Below are positions 1 through 11,955 of a DNA stretch of 64,000 nt, one piece after another. Below the pieces are notes generated by a model. That model worked only from the letters and a program-made list of their open reading frames with translations. It was not told the DNA's origin and searched no databases. How positions within the stretch are numbered: the first letter of the stretch is position 1; every line of letters begins with the position of its first letter. Position numbers and translations under genes: made by a program. The DNA comes from Cyclospora cayetanensis (taxonomy: Eukaryota; Apicomplexa; Conoidasida; Eucoccidiorida; Eimeriidae): positions 1-64,000 of the forward strand of contig NW_020312646.1 in assembly GCF_002999335.1 (NCBI RefSeq). The letters are read 5' to 3'.

Positions 1-490
1 AGCCAGTGTGCGATACACAGGGCAAAACACACGCTAATGAATGTCGAATGAGGTGCAAAGGGAGAACCCTTGCCCATGAGGGTCCCTGCACGGAGACGCT
101 AGGTGAGGCCACCAAGCTTGCAGCTGGACTAGTGTGGCCATCCAAGTGCTCCTACCTCCAACACATGTCGGTTGCTATCATGGAGCCTGCCACGAAGCCA
201 GAGCTGTCCTGGCAACGACATCTCGACTGATCATCTTTCATCCTGTACTGCTACCTTTGTGCAGGTTGCGTCTGTACGGAAATGTATCAGCCAGTGTGCG
301 ATACACAGGGCAAAACACACGCTAATGAATGTCGAATGAGGTGCAAAGGGAGAACCCTTGCCCATGAGGGTCCCTGCACGGAGACGCTAGGTGAGGCCAC
401 CAAGCTTGCAGCTGGTCTGGTGTGGTCATCCAAATGCTCCTACCTCCAACACATGTCGGTTGCTAGCATCTAGTCTGCCACGAAGCCAGA
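1..490 (+). repeat. Tandem duplication of a Kazal exon plus intron (about 287-base period)
   Basis: Bases 1 to about 200 recur at 288 to about 490. The exon portion (1-102 against 289-390) looks identical. The following intron copies (from 103 and 391) align over about 100 bases but carry several substitutions and fade out near the next exon. Confidence 0.85.
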
Positions 491-948
491 GATTTCCTAG
501 CAAGGCCCTCCCGACTGATTGTGTATTTACTGCGCATGGCTTTCCCTTTTGTGGCAAGCTGCATTGTGCTCGGGGGGGTACCAAGTATTTTGCGAAACAC
601 TAATCAATGCCGTATGAAATGCAAGAGGAAAATCCTGGCATACAGGGGGCCATCCGGGAAGCAGTATTGTAATCCAGCTGTTCTGGATTTGCCTTCTTCC
701 CATTCGCCTCTCTTATCTTTATTTGCCTGCTTTTGTAAGCTCTTGAATGTAGCTTATCAATGGTTTTGGGTCACCATGCACAGCTGTTTCGTCTTGTGGT
801 CGCAGTTACATTGAACTGCTTGTGCACCAGTGAGTACAAGCCAGTATGCGATATCCAGGGTCGCATTTACTCCAATAGATGCCTACTAGAGTGCTCTGGA
901 GCCACGTATGCACCCAATCGTCGTTGCATATGTGAGCTGACAAGCTAG
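1..948 (+). CDS. Kazal-type serine protease inhibitor, 5' partial
   Basis: Secreted-type protease inhibitor made of repeated Kazal domains; such proteins block serine proteases and in coccidians are known as secreted inhibitors. Three exons are visible: 1-102 (cut by the window edge), 265-390 and 806-948 (stop TAG at 946-948). Each carries the Kazal signature: C-x-C, then PVCD-x-x-G, then N-x-C and a final Cys (C-V-C-T-E-M-Y-Q-P-V-C in exon 2, C-L-C-T-S-E-Y-K-P-V-C in exon 3). Exons 1 and 2 end at identical GTGAGG donors and exon 2 is a symmetric phase 1-1 module, so domains can be added by exon duplication. Upstream exons and any signal peptide lie outside the window. A decayed fourth copy sits between exons 2 and 3. 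Family assignment is firm; the full domain number is unknown. Confidence 0.8.
545..665 (+). pseudogene. Decayed Kazal exon
   Basis: This stretch aligns with the Kazal exon at 265-390. The CxC-like start is altered, the PVCD-x-x-G core is deleted, the N-Q-C-R-M-K-C-K segment is preserved (NECRMRCK in the intact copies), and the last Cys is lost (RGPSG in place of EGPC). The donor after it is also gone. It is best read as a degenerate duplicate that is not spliced in, although the frame is open over it. Confidence 0.6.
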
Positions 949-3900
949 GTGGTGGGATCTCAGCAAAGTGGCTAAAGCACAATTCAAGGAAACAGCCTTG
1001 TACTTCAAGAAAGATCACTCTTCATGGCTCAGTTTTCGTGTGTTGCATCTCTTCATGTTTGCCTTCGCGTGCGCGACTGCTTCAGTTGCATTTAACCTTC
1101 TACACAAAAGGCATTCGGACTTTGAGATTCTGCGCTATGGAACGAGGAACTAGGCCGTTGCGCCACCAGATGACTTGACAATGTATATACCTTCATTGCT
1201 GTACCGCATCCGTGTGACTGGCTTATTTATTTTAGTGTATTTAACTGGCTCGGTAGAAATAGTTGCTTTTGCTGTCTTTGATTCTGGCCTGGCGTGCGCG
1301 CTGCTCGCCTGGGGACGGACTGCTGGCTTAATTGGCCACAGTATTTGCAGCTGGGCGGCTTCTAGGTTTTCTTAGGCAGACACCACAGACTAGGCTTCAA
1401 AGGGGAACTCTGGGCCAATTCAAATTGAGTGATGCACTCACTTATTGAATCTACCCTGCTCAGGACTCAGTTCATAGTCCCATAATTGATCGGACGCCAT
1501 TGAAAATTACCAGTGCATTGCATAATGTGAGTACTGCTAGCCAAAATCTAATAAATTAGACAGATTGTGCACCTGCTTTGCACTAGGATCCACGAAAGAC
1601 AGGGCAGGAGAATAAATTGTCTCGTGTCCAAAGCATTGCCACATAATCGATAAGAAGCCCAGTTTGCCTTTACAAGTTCTTAAAAGGCGAGTCATCTGCT
1701 CACCAGCCACAGTGCATCTTTCATAATACAAACGAAACACCGCAGATCAATTCAAACACGGCGCCATGTTGGCTTTCCTTGCTGAAACAACAGCTAATCA
1801 TTTTGCGGCCATTCACGTGGGTCTCTATTTCTCCAATGCTCGAGATTGGCAAAAATTAGCTTCGAAAATCTCCTTCTTGGGTTCTACGCTCTGCAGAAAT
1901 TCTGCGGGACCGAGCGTGTCCCGTTCGAAGCTGTGGTTTGCACAAACGATCTGCTGCCTTGCATACAATACTTCACGAACTAACGTCCCATCACCACGTA
2001 GCTCATTTGTGCTTTTGGCATCGGTGGAATGGAAAGGTTGCTCCCGTTCATGGTGAGACTGAAAAATTTCTATGGCGACAAGGTAGCGGGTGCTGGAATA
2101 ACGCCTCACTTTGGCTCGAGTGTCACAAACTGCAGGATATAACAGCAGATTCTTTCACATCCCTAATATTGCTTAACTAATGGCGCGATGTAGTCCTGCT
2201 CTGTCACTAGCATCGCTGTGCACTGTAATTAGGCGCAGAGACATTGAGCCCACTCACAACTTGCTTATTTCCATGCCATCGTTACCGCTGCTGCACTCTG
2301 GAAATTAATGCTTGCACGATCTGAGGAGCTTAGCACGTGTGATTACGAGAGAGGGATTCTATAGACCATCTGCTCGTATTGATGCCACCAGTGGTAGCTG
2401 AATGTGGGTTAACTTACTGAACCCGCGTACAGGTCAAATTCATACCTTCTTTGTGCTGTAATGGATTCACTGCTTACGTCATGTTTTTTTATGTTCTCCG
2501 TAGGGGATACCCTTTGTAACGCTCTACATGGTCTGTCCATCGGGAGAAATACTGGGCACATGACAAACTGAGCAGAAAGTTACTGGACGCTTTCTTAGAA
2601 GGAATACCTTCTTTCCATGCTTGCTCCATTCGGAATTCCGACGTGAGCAAAAGAGCCAACTAGGAAGAGTGCTGTTGCAGCACTAAAACAATTCAAGCAT
2701 CCACAGCCAGCTGCACGTAGCGCCAGACATACAAGCACACAACGTTGCGTCCTACTGGATTGAGCTAGCGCTACTTTGCAGATAATATGTGATAAGGAGA
2801 GCCATACTCAATGAGCAATTACTTATTACTTCAAAAAAAATAGAACTGTTGTAGTAGAAGGTAAATCAGCGTAGCTTAATTTGCCACACCTCTGAACTCA
2901 CATCTCAAATAATCACTATTGAAAGCTAGGAAGCGTCCCACTAGAACAGCTTCACTCTGTCATTGCCTTGCTCGTCATACATGTCATTTGTGTGAGGGAA
3001 GATAGGGGACCATGACTGTGCTCTCCCACAGCCTCAGAAAACTGCGAATATTCGCAGTCGTATAGCAACGTAGCCTACAAGCACGCAGTGTTCATTCATG
3101 ATATTAGATACAACCAGACAAACAGATCAATCCAATCTGTCCGCTGCGCGTGGCCGCCCGTGGCTGTACAATTATTGGGACATTCCTTTATGTGCTTGCC
3201 ATATTAGGGCTAAATAAAGGCCAAATTAGGCAATAAGACTACTCGAATTTTCAACAGCTTCAGAAAACTTTCGTGCCTGTGGATCAGGGAGGGCAGTGGT
3301 GAACACCTGTATGCGCTCTCTCCTTGAAACCTATCCCACAGAGTTCTTTGGCAATCGAACTCAACCACCTTCCACCCAAACGCGTTTGATCTCAGTATAT
3401 ACCATTATTGTCTCCCTTAGAGGCAGAGAGCCTTCGTAGATTCCGACACTAACAGAGGGTTCTACCCGAACGACTTCAGTTGGGGCACCATGCTACAGAT
3501 GCGGAATCAGCTCTATTGGCAACCTAAATTGTCCTGGTGTGTAATCTGCCCACGTTATGATCAGGGTCATGTTGGGCAACGAAAACTTCGAGTCACTTCA
3601 TTCACACAAACTGAAGTATGCAACATGCAAGTCACCAAAGTCCGAGGTCCGTTTATTACAACTGCTACTGACATTACACTCTGGAGTTCGGTCTAATTAG
3701 AATATCTTGCTGCAGACGATTGTGCCAAGAAGATAGTATCAACTAAGGTGGAATTCTCAATCGTCACCGATCCTGCTTTATGACAGGTGAGTCGCAGGGC
3801 GCTGGTACTCACATGCGGCCCTCACTAGGGTTGACATGTTAGCCCTATGCGTTATATGTACACGAAATTTCACCAATCATACCATATTTACCCATATCTT

Positions 3901-4316
3901 CTTTGTTTCGCATTAGGACCGTGCGACAGGGAACCTGTGTGATGACACCACCCCTTGGCCCGCCAGCAACAGTTTTCATTCGGGCTGGCCTCTCAGCGAG
4001 ATATCATATGGACTGGGTCTGACACGATTTTTTGTTGTATGTTATGCATAGCAGAATACTTTCTGCTATCTTGTCTTCTTCCTCCTCAGGAAGACGGTGA
4101 CTGGACCAGTGAGCTTAGACGAGGGCTGTATTTTTAGGGGGAGCTCGCGCAAGGCGCGTATACCCGTGCTTGTCAGATTCACTGCCCCGAAAGCCGCTGC
4201 ACTGGTGGTCTAGCCGGCGTCAATACAAGCTGGAAAGGCCTCTTGCCCCTTAGCTGGGCACACCCCAAAGGCTGTATATCCTATTGAACGTCTTAGGGTC
4301 ATTTGCAACGACGAAG
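949..4316. other. No recognisable gene
   Basis: About 3.4 kb of mixed-composition DNA with only short open frames (at most 97 codons, none with a family motif). It may hold the 3' UTR of the Kazal gene and the 5' end of the SFT2 gene. No tRNA, rRNA or clear repeat was seen. Confidence 0.5.
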
Positions 4317-5372
4317 ATGATGGGAACCCAGCAGAGCTTTGGGGACTTTGCAAACGGTTTGTCGTTTTACGGAGGCACCCAGCAACAGGACAAGAAGGGT
4401 TATTCGATGGTCTCTCTAGATGGCGCCCCAGTGCTCAGCGGAACGCAGGGTAAACCACCAGTCCCCGGCTTTCTTGGCAACATTCTGGGTTCCAATGTTG
4501 GCAGTGCCGTCCCTTCAGCTATAAAAGCAGGTTCTGGAGTTTGGGGGACTCCAGAGGGCCTTCCAGGAGGGTCGATGAAGTCTCCAGCTCGTCTACCAGA
4601 ACAGAACGGCCTACTGCAGACTGGTTTTTCTGCCGTGAAGGATGGAGCTTCACGCATGCTTGATGGCGCGAGCTCAATGGTCACCGCCACCCGAGCTACA
4701 CTTGCTGATAATCCGCTGTCTTCTCGGAACATGCTCATGTTCGGTGTTGTAGCCGCAGTGGGAGTGTTGTTTATGTTTCTCGCCTTCCTCACTCTCCCAC
4801 TCCTCGTGTTCGCGCCGTCAAAGTTTTCCCTTCTCTTTACCATGGGCTCCCTTTGTTTCCTCTCTGCTCTGGCCTTCTTGAGGGGTGTTGGAGCGCTCTT
4901 TCGGCATCTCATTGAGCCGTCTAGGTAAGCAATCGCCTTGCCAATGTATTTCAACGGTTTCGCGGCGTTTGGGTGTCTTCCCGAACATGGTATGCCTGTT
5001 CATATGTTTCCAACATTATAAAATAGCCTTTGTGTGAAGATTAAGTGATAAGTAAAGGTACGCATTGGCGCGCGCAGGCTGTGCGTCTTCACTTACTGAA
5101 CATTGCATGATCCGCTGTTTGTCTTCAGGCTACCCTTTACCGCGGTGTACTTCTCCTCTCTTTTCCTGACTCTCTACGCCACTTTGATGGCCAAGTCCTA
5201 CGTGCTTACTCTCGTTTTTTCGCTATCACAGCTCTGCGGCTTGGCTTCTTTCCTTGTGTCTTACATTCCGGGCGGCACGCACATGCTCAAGTTCTTAGGA
5301 CAAGCCGCATGGCAGCTGCTGCGAAAGGCGTTCAAGTGCGGGGAGTCGCGCGATCTCCCGCTTCCAATGTAG
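4317..5372 (+). CDS. SFT2/Got1-type vesicle transport membrane protein
   Basis: Predicted four-pass Golgi protein of the SFT2 family, which takes part in vesicle fusion at the Golgi. Two exons, 4317-4924 and 5129-5372, join in phase 2 (AG + G) across a GTAAGC...CAG intron and give about 283 residues. Residues 1-140 are a soluble Gly/Ser/Pro-rich extension. The C-terminal half has four hydrophobic segments with family hallmarks: LTLPLLVFAPSKFSLLFT-MGS between TM1 and TM2, and SYIPGG near the end. The start at ATG 4317 (or the adjacent ATG 4320) is the first ATG in frame; an extra upstream exon cannot be excluded. The N-terminal extension is longer than in yeast or human members. Confidence 0.85.
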
Positions 5373-7260
5373 TTTGTGGTCTATATACAGCTGTGGGTGC
5401 CATGTCGTCTGTCTCGTAAAAACCGGCCTTGCGCACCCCGTTGCTTAAATACCAGGCTGCGCCACGCAGGACCTCAACCGGGCCCATACTTTCCTTCATA
5501 TACATCAGCGCGTTGACGAGCAGTATCTATGCCAGTTGGGAGAGTTTCTTATCTTAGAGGATCGTTTGTGCAAATGGAATTCTGGATAGAGCGCCATCGT
5601 AGGCCAAACTACGGTCTAGGGCAAGGTCCTACTTTTGCAGCCGAATAGCTTTACTTTTGCTGCTTCTATGTCACTCAGACTTTTTTCTGAGAATAGGAGC
5701 TACGGACAGGGTGTATCGATGGATTTCGAATAAAGCCTAGCCATTAGGGAATGTCGCATCGCATTCAAACGACTTTTGCAGCACTTCTACAGGCAGTTTT
5801 GTCGCCTAATGTATATTTTGGTCTAGTGCGCCAGATTTTCATAAAAGATATAGGGCTATTAGGAAACAACGCAGTTCCTCGTCTTTCGTAGCGCATGCCA
5901 ATCGTGTGGGGGCTGCAGTGACCACCGGGACAAACCCGTTGAGGACAGGTGCAGGTTTGAGGGGTCGTTCGGCTGTGCGAAGCCAACGATACGCCCCCGT
6001 ACCGAACCCTAGTGCTAGTTAAGAGTTTCCTTGGCAATTTCTGAGTAGTTTGCAATTTAGTATTACAGGCTGAACACATTTTTGCTGGACGCGACGCATC
6101 TTCACCGGAAAATCGGTTCTCTTGTATCACTTATGCCTTTTCTTTCCAAAAAGGAAGTTGTCTCACGGATCCACATGTAAGCCTGCGTTTTTTGCTGCTC
6201 AAATCCACCAAAAGGAGCGTTAGAACAGGCTCTTTGATAGGGCGCGGGGAGCGGCACGTCCTAAATCTCTTTTCATTAGTGCATTAAAAGGCGTGTAGCT
6301 TGCGCTTTCTACTTTAAGATGCTTATTATCGTTGATAATGTACAGATATATGGATTCAGGCGTACGACCCTTCCCTAATCTATTCAATGAATAATGCTCT
6401 GGGGAACTGGCGCTCCATTGAAAGCTCCTGAGTAGCAAGCTGTTACGCTGTGAACAGTCAATCGCCCTTGCAGATAAAGATAGTTGAGTCTGTAATTTGC
6501 CTGATTTTGGTTTCTTTGGGCTACTCTTGGATGCTGAAGCATAGAAAGGGGCAAGGAACATTGAAACGAAAAGTAAAAGATGTTAGCAACCGCAGTGGCA
6601 TTTTGTTGCGTCAAAGGAAAATTCGTGCTAAGAGAATCTTAAATTGATATTGTGTAAATTCAATATGCCATTTGAAAACCTTCCAATGGGCTATAGTACT
6701 CCGCATGTCCGTTAGGCAACGCCTCGGTCGGCTCGCCCAAACCCTGAACATCTGCAAGGTGCCTCTCTGCTGAATGCGAGCATTTACTCCAGAAGCTCCG
6801 ATGTACGTGGTTCCATATCACTTATGTGAGATAAAGGTTTTGGAGCGTGATCGGGGTAGAATACAGGTACTTTTCCGCTTTTTCGTTTGTTCCACCCCTG
6901 CTTGCGTATATCGAGCAGTGACCCTACCTCTGAACGAGTGGGATTCCCTAGTGTCCTGAAATATTCTATGCTTATTTATTTCCATGCTATAAAGTCCCCT
7001 GTCTTCCATTGTTGCCACCTGAAGAGTCGTACAGCGGCCGTAACTCTCAGAGAACTCTGCCTCTTGGGCCCTGAACTCAGGTGACGGTGTGCTGCCATTA
7101 TTGTGCGTGGCAAACGTGTTCACACAAGGGCGTGCCACAGAGCTACCGATTTTGTGGATAGCACAATTTTGCCGCTGTGGCCGTAAGAAACTGGCACTGT
7201 CTCGAGCCGTTCTTGCTCGCAGGTACAGCCATTTCCGTTGAACTTATACCTTAGTTAGCA
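5373..7260. other. Intergenic, no gene recognised
   Basis: Contains scattered short open frames on both strands without motifs. The longest, 121 codons on the minus strand at 5765-6130, has no recognisable domain. It likely holds the SFT2 3' UTR and the lectin-gene promoter. Confidence 0.5.
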
Positions 7261-9491
7261 ATGTCAAGGTACATTCACCGAGCACTTTGCGCCTTTGCCG
7301 CGGCCGCAATCATATCTCCTTTGAGTACATGTGGACATGATGCCCCAGTTCCTCACAGTGCTCAACCTGGCGTAGAGCAAAGCCCACAAATGCCAAATGC
7401 AGGTACTGTGCCCTACGGCCACCATTACCCGCATCCCCCCGCATCCGATCCTTCTGCTGCGTATCCACACCCTCCATCTACACATGAACCACACGGCTAT
7501 GGGGACCCCCATCACCCGCTGCCTCCTAACAATCATGAGAACGCGGCATCTGCTCCTCCTCCTCCCCAGTATGCTCTATGGGAGCAGTCCTCCGGTACAA
7601 CCGAGCTGCTTACCCACTCCTGGCACCCTCCCCTGACTGCGGAAAATCTCAGTAAGCGCTGAACCCGGTTTGCTTATCAGAAAGCTTTTCTGCAAGGTTC
7701 AATTCGTGTAACAGCGGGTGTTATACCATCGTCACGGGGATGCCTCAAGCGGGATTTCTCTCTGTTTCAGGCCAGTGGGATGTTGCAATGGCCACAGTTC
7801 CGTCCGGGGAACACCTTGTGCTGTTGCCCGGGGACGCTAACCGGACGGGACAGTTTTGGCATCGGAACGCTATTCCAGCCATGCAATTTGAGGTGCAGTT
7901 TGGGTTTGGGGTTTTTGGAAAGGACAATCAAACGCAGGAAACAGCTGAAGCAGTTGCTCACCACAGCGACGGCCAACCTGAAGGGTTTGCCTTTTGGTAT
8001 GTCTACGAGTCATATACAAGCGTATACCCAAGATCCCCCGAAGAGCAAACAAGCTGGAGCCTTATTGGTTACAAAAACAATCCTAAAGGACTCGGGGTTG
8101 TTTTTAAGTCAGTGGATCGGGATGGCCGCCTTAACCCCTCGATTTCATGTATTCATAACACTGCAGACGGCAGGGAACTAGCCAAAGAACTCCCCACGTC
8201 CAGTGCCTTTTTCTATCAGTACAGGAATAAGACTGCTGTAAGGTTCTTGCACAAGCAACCGCTATGAACAAATTTTAGAGAATGTTGGCACATTTTGGCA
8301 TTTTGTTTGTGGGTTCTGGAAAGTATAGCCATCAATACGGCTGCGTCTTCTCCTCCGTGTGCATCGGTTACCGGCTGTATTGCTTTTTTTTTCAGCCTGT
8401 GCTCTTCCGCGTCATTGTTGGAGATCAAGGAGTAGTTGCCCAAATCCGTGAATCGGTCACTTCTGCGTGGGCTACAGCCTGCTCTTTGGATCACGTCCGC
8501 CTACACCCCCATGGTTTCATTGGTTTCACAGGTCATAACAGACCTGCTGGGCAAGTACCACATGCGCACCAGCATCCGGGGGATCAGGTTGTACTGTACT
8601 TCGTCAAGACGTGGAGTATGGAACCTCTTGCGCCTACCCAGCATACAGCTACTCCGCAGCTTGCAGCCTATTCTTCCGACGAGAAACATGTGGCAACTGA
8701 AGCTGACGCACATCTGCCCCACAATGAGCAATACGGAATTTACTCCGACTTTTCACACCCATCTTCCTATGCGCCCCCTAGCCATAACAATGCGTAAGTC
8801 GGCTGCTACCCATAAAGTCCTGTAGGCTTTGTTCTTCCCGATGTCACCCCGTCTTGCGAGTTAGAGCCAGTGCATGATTGCTAAGAGAACGAACGAACGT
8901 TAGTGTTACACTTCAGGGATCAAACGGTTATGGGATTGCTGCAATCTATTGGAAATCAAATCAGCATGCTAAGTATGGAGGTTGACGAGTTACGGCAAGA
9001 TCTGCGAAAGCACTGGGGAGACGAAGGTCCGGAGGCCGTGAAATCCCTCAAGTCTGAGCTGACTGGTTTCAAGGATTTGTTTAAGCGGCACTCGCAACAG
9101 CATTCCTCTGCTCTAAACACTATCCACAAACATGTTGAGACCAAAGCAAGTAGGCATTTGAGTTCTCCTGCCCCAGCAGTGCTGCTATGAGATATATCGG
9201 TGGCTATTCACGTCAGCTATGTTTGGGCAAAGTGTCGTTTTGCCGGGGAAAAAGCGCAAGATTTCCTGTGTGCTTTTGCATGCTGAAACTTTGCATTCAG
9301 GCTCTGCAAAAGATGGGGACTCTTCAATTATCTCGAGGCTCACCGATTTGTCAAGCCAGATTGAGAAGGATGTGACAATGAGATATGCGAATTCGTTCCT
9401 ACTCTCAATGGCAGCACTTGTTCTGGTCATACTGTTTGCCCTTTGTTCTTGGAGGAAGTTCCACGATATAGAAAAGAAGCACATGCTCTGA
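7261..9491 (+). CDS. L-type (legume-like) lectin, ERGIC-53/VIP36-like cargo receptor
   Basis: Type I membrane lectin-fold protein expected to carry glycoprotein cargo between ER and Golgi. Five exons, 7261-7651, 7771-8237, 8396-8793, 8917-9149 and 9301-9491, join with consistent phases (1, 0, 2, 1) and GT-AG sites, giving 559 residues. Order: signal peptide (residues 1-25), His/Pro-rich spacer (about 30-115), L-type lectin domain (about 130-390; GFAFWYVYES, NNPKGLGVVFKS, GFIGFTGHN), a second linker, a coiled coil (about 420-490; MEVDELRQDLRK), a TM helix (SFLLSMAALVLVILFALCSW) and a short basic tail ending EKKHML. The order lectin, coiled coil, TM, dilysine-like tail matches ERGIC-53. The Asp and Asn that bind sugar and calcium in the segment after GLA appear replaced (GLGVVFKSVDRDG). 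The His/Pro spacer is not a usual family feature. Confidence 0.85.
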
Positions 9492-11451
9492 AGCAGTCAG
9501 AGTTCTAGGTCCCGTGTGATCTGTATCCAAAATGTGGAAGAATGTGCAGTGCTTAGATTCCTTGCTAGTGTGGATGTGTTTTGGGGGGGCGTATAAGTGA
9601 AACCGTGTGCTCGACTTCTCTTTCCTTTTGTGGGCTTTCCCCTGAAGGGAAGCTCATAAGACCAGGAGTATGAACACATCTCTTCCTTTGTTATACTTTT
9701 ACGCTCACACTGGGAAGACCCAGTCGGACCCCTGGTAGGCATGAGACAGAGGAGGGATGTAGCAGTTCTACGCTCAACGGCATACGGGTGTGCTATGGCC
9801 GTCGAACTTGCTGTACAATGCAGAGATCAAGCATTCATTCATTTGTCACCGACAAAAAGAACAGAAATATCACAAATGTTAACGCATAGAAAACTCAATG
9901 AAAGGTTGAATGACCGCCGCCTTTCGTGTATCCTGTCATACTAGATTTGATATAAACGAAGCTGTGTTCGGGATTTTCCAGGACGGAGCGCACGGTATAA
10001 GCAAGTGTTTAAGATGGCATACCAAGATCTTTGTATTACCATATCTTCAACCAAACAGGGGTTGCTTTATTCAGGGAGAAAACCCTGCGCAAGCGTTCAC
10101 CACGGGGCATGGGCAGGTATGTGGGATGGCAGCCGCTCCCACCCTTAGTGTATTTATAATAATACTGAACGAATGAACCCATGCGCCTAGGGACGTCCTT
10201 ACTAATAGCACGACGCCCCTTTCCATGTTCCTTGCCCGCTGTCTACGCCGTGCTCGTTTCCTCCTGAGAAAACCGGAGAAGGGTATCAGCGCCAGAGAAA
10301 CAGCGCATCCCCGGGCTTCTACGATGTGGTAGCTGAAGCGCTGAGTATGGTAGGATATTGCTTTGTTTGTACAGCAACAGACTTTCTATATCTAGAATGT
10401 CCTGGACTGCTCAACTGTGTTCAGTGATGAATGTGTGGTGGTACAGCCAGTAGATAAATACACCAATAAAAATTAGTAGGTTACAATCATTTCAACAGGC
10501 AATTTAAAGACCAGATTTGTCTGCGAAATCGCGGTAGAGGAGATAGGCACATCTGCATTCGACTTCAATCCTCATGCCGGAACGCTCTCGAGCGAGTAGA
10601 GCCAGTGTCGACTGGCGCCATGATAATACACGGAAGAGCACTTTATAGTCCAATGCGCGGAAGACGACCATTGTGTGAGTGCATGCATATTGTTTTATCC
10701 TACAAAAATAGAGTACAGTAGAATTGTTTGTCTTCCGCCGCGGCATCATGAGCAGGTTATGCGGTACTCAGGAGGGCTGTCACCCTTCGCCTTCGGGACA
10801 TGATTGAATGACCAGTGTCTTTGCTCCAATCCTGTAGGAAGCCATTCTCTGTCCGGTCCAGTTTCGAAAGTGGAAATACGTATCGGCAATGGCTTTGCAA
10901 ATTCTAGCGGAGTTAGTCGTATGAGGTGGAGGGAGGCGCAGAACGGACAACAGTCCGTTCCCCGCGTTGAGCCCGAGGACATGTCCTAGGAACGTTGGAG
11001 TCATAGCAGCATCACTCAATTTCCTGTTTTAAGGTACCCCCATACCTGTCTCCTCTTCCTTAAATCCGACCTCACTCCCATTGCCGCAGCCTTGCCCATT
11101 CTGCGGCATTTTCTTTTGGTCACTGCTCCCTGCGCCTTTCCTTAAAGGTAAAAGGAGTGAAAGGAATCAAAGCCAGCTGATATTGGAGAGCTAGGCTTAA
11201 AAGACAATATGCTTTAGCACCCAAGTAATCATTAATGGAAAAATGGGACATTTATTCTCTAAATCACTCGCGCTGCCACTGGAAGCAGCTTCCATTCCAC
11301 ACTGACTTCCCATGTGTTCAAGCGGGAGAAACGGAAGAACTTCTCGCCCAGAACGTCTAAACCCAAGTAAGTACTAGCCGAAATCACGTAAAGTATAATA
11401 AAGAAGCGCCAGTATTCTTCACCTTGTCCGGTTCTTGTCCCTTGTTCTACA
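9492..11451. other. Intergenic, no gene recognised
   Basis: Only short open frames without motifs. The 5' exon or exons of the PH-like gene that follows must lie here but could not be placed: no upstream ATG frame reaches a phase-0 donor of good quality. Confidence 0.45.
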
Positions 11452-11815
11452 GGAGGACTGGTATGCTTTCCCCCTTGATGGCTTTCAAGCTTTTCTGATG
11501 AGCTGCAACAAACGGGCTGTCCAATGCAGCTTCCGCTTAGAACGGCAAAGATGCCGTATTCTGTTGGTCTCAGACACAAAAACGTGTCCCATTAAAATCA
11601 AAGATGTGGAATCTATTTTAGACGGAAGCGAGCTAGATAGGGTTCAGGGCATTCCGCTGAAGGGCAAAACATGCGCAGCAATAGTTCTGAAACGGCGCAG
11701 CGCTTTGGTCTTGCTATTTAATTCGAAAACTTCCAAAGAGTGCTTCAAAGAAAACGTCACAAAGTTGTGTGCAGCACAGCAAATACTCCAGGAAGGTGGT
11801 GGAGAGAAGCCTTGA
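11452..11815 (+). CDS. 3' exon of a small protein with a PH-like pattern
   Basis: An exon begins after a good acceptor (CTTGTTCTACAG) and runs about 120 codons to TGA at 11813-11815. Its pattern of beta-strand-like segments (CRILLVSD, CPIKIKDVESIL, CAAIVLKRRSALVLLFNS) followed by an amphipathic C-terminal helix (KECFKENVTKLCAAQQIL) is that of a PH-fold. Coccidian inner-membrane-complex ISP proteins have this type of domain after a short acylated N-terminus. That link is an inference from pattern only. Upstream exon(s) are unresolved. Confidence 0.4.
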
Positions 11816-11955
11816 GGGTAAACGGCGGCATAGGAGACATGAGGGCTCCCCAGATTGCCAGCAAAGCAAGCACGAACATAGGCTTCATAGCCTTATTTCC
11901 TGCTATGCAAATGCGCATATTTGCTCCATTGTTATGGCTGATAATGGGGCTGCAG

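Noticed and set aside
968..1153. 61-codon frame with a hydrophobic stretch after the Kazal gene
   Set aside because: Too short, no motif, and no supporting splice sites.
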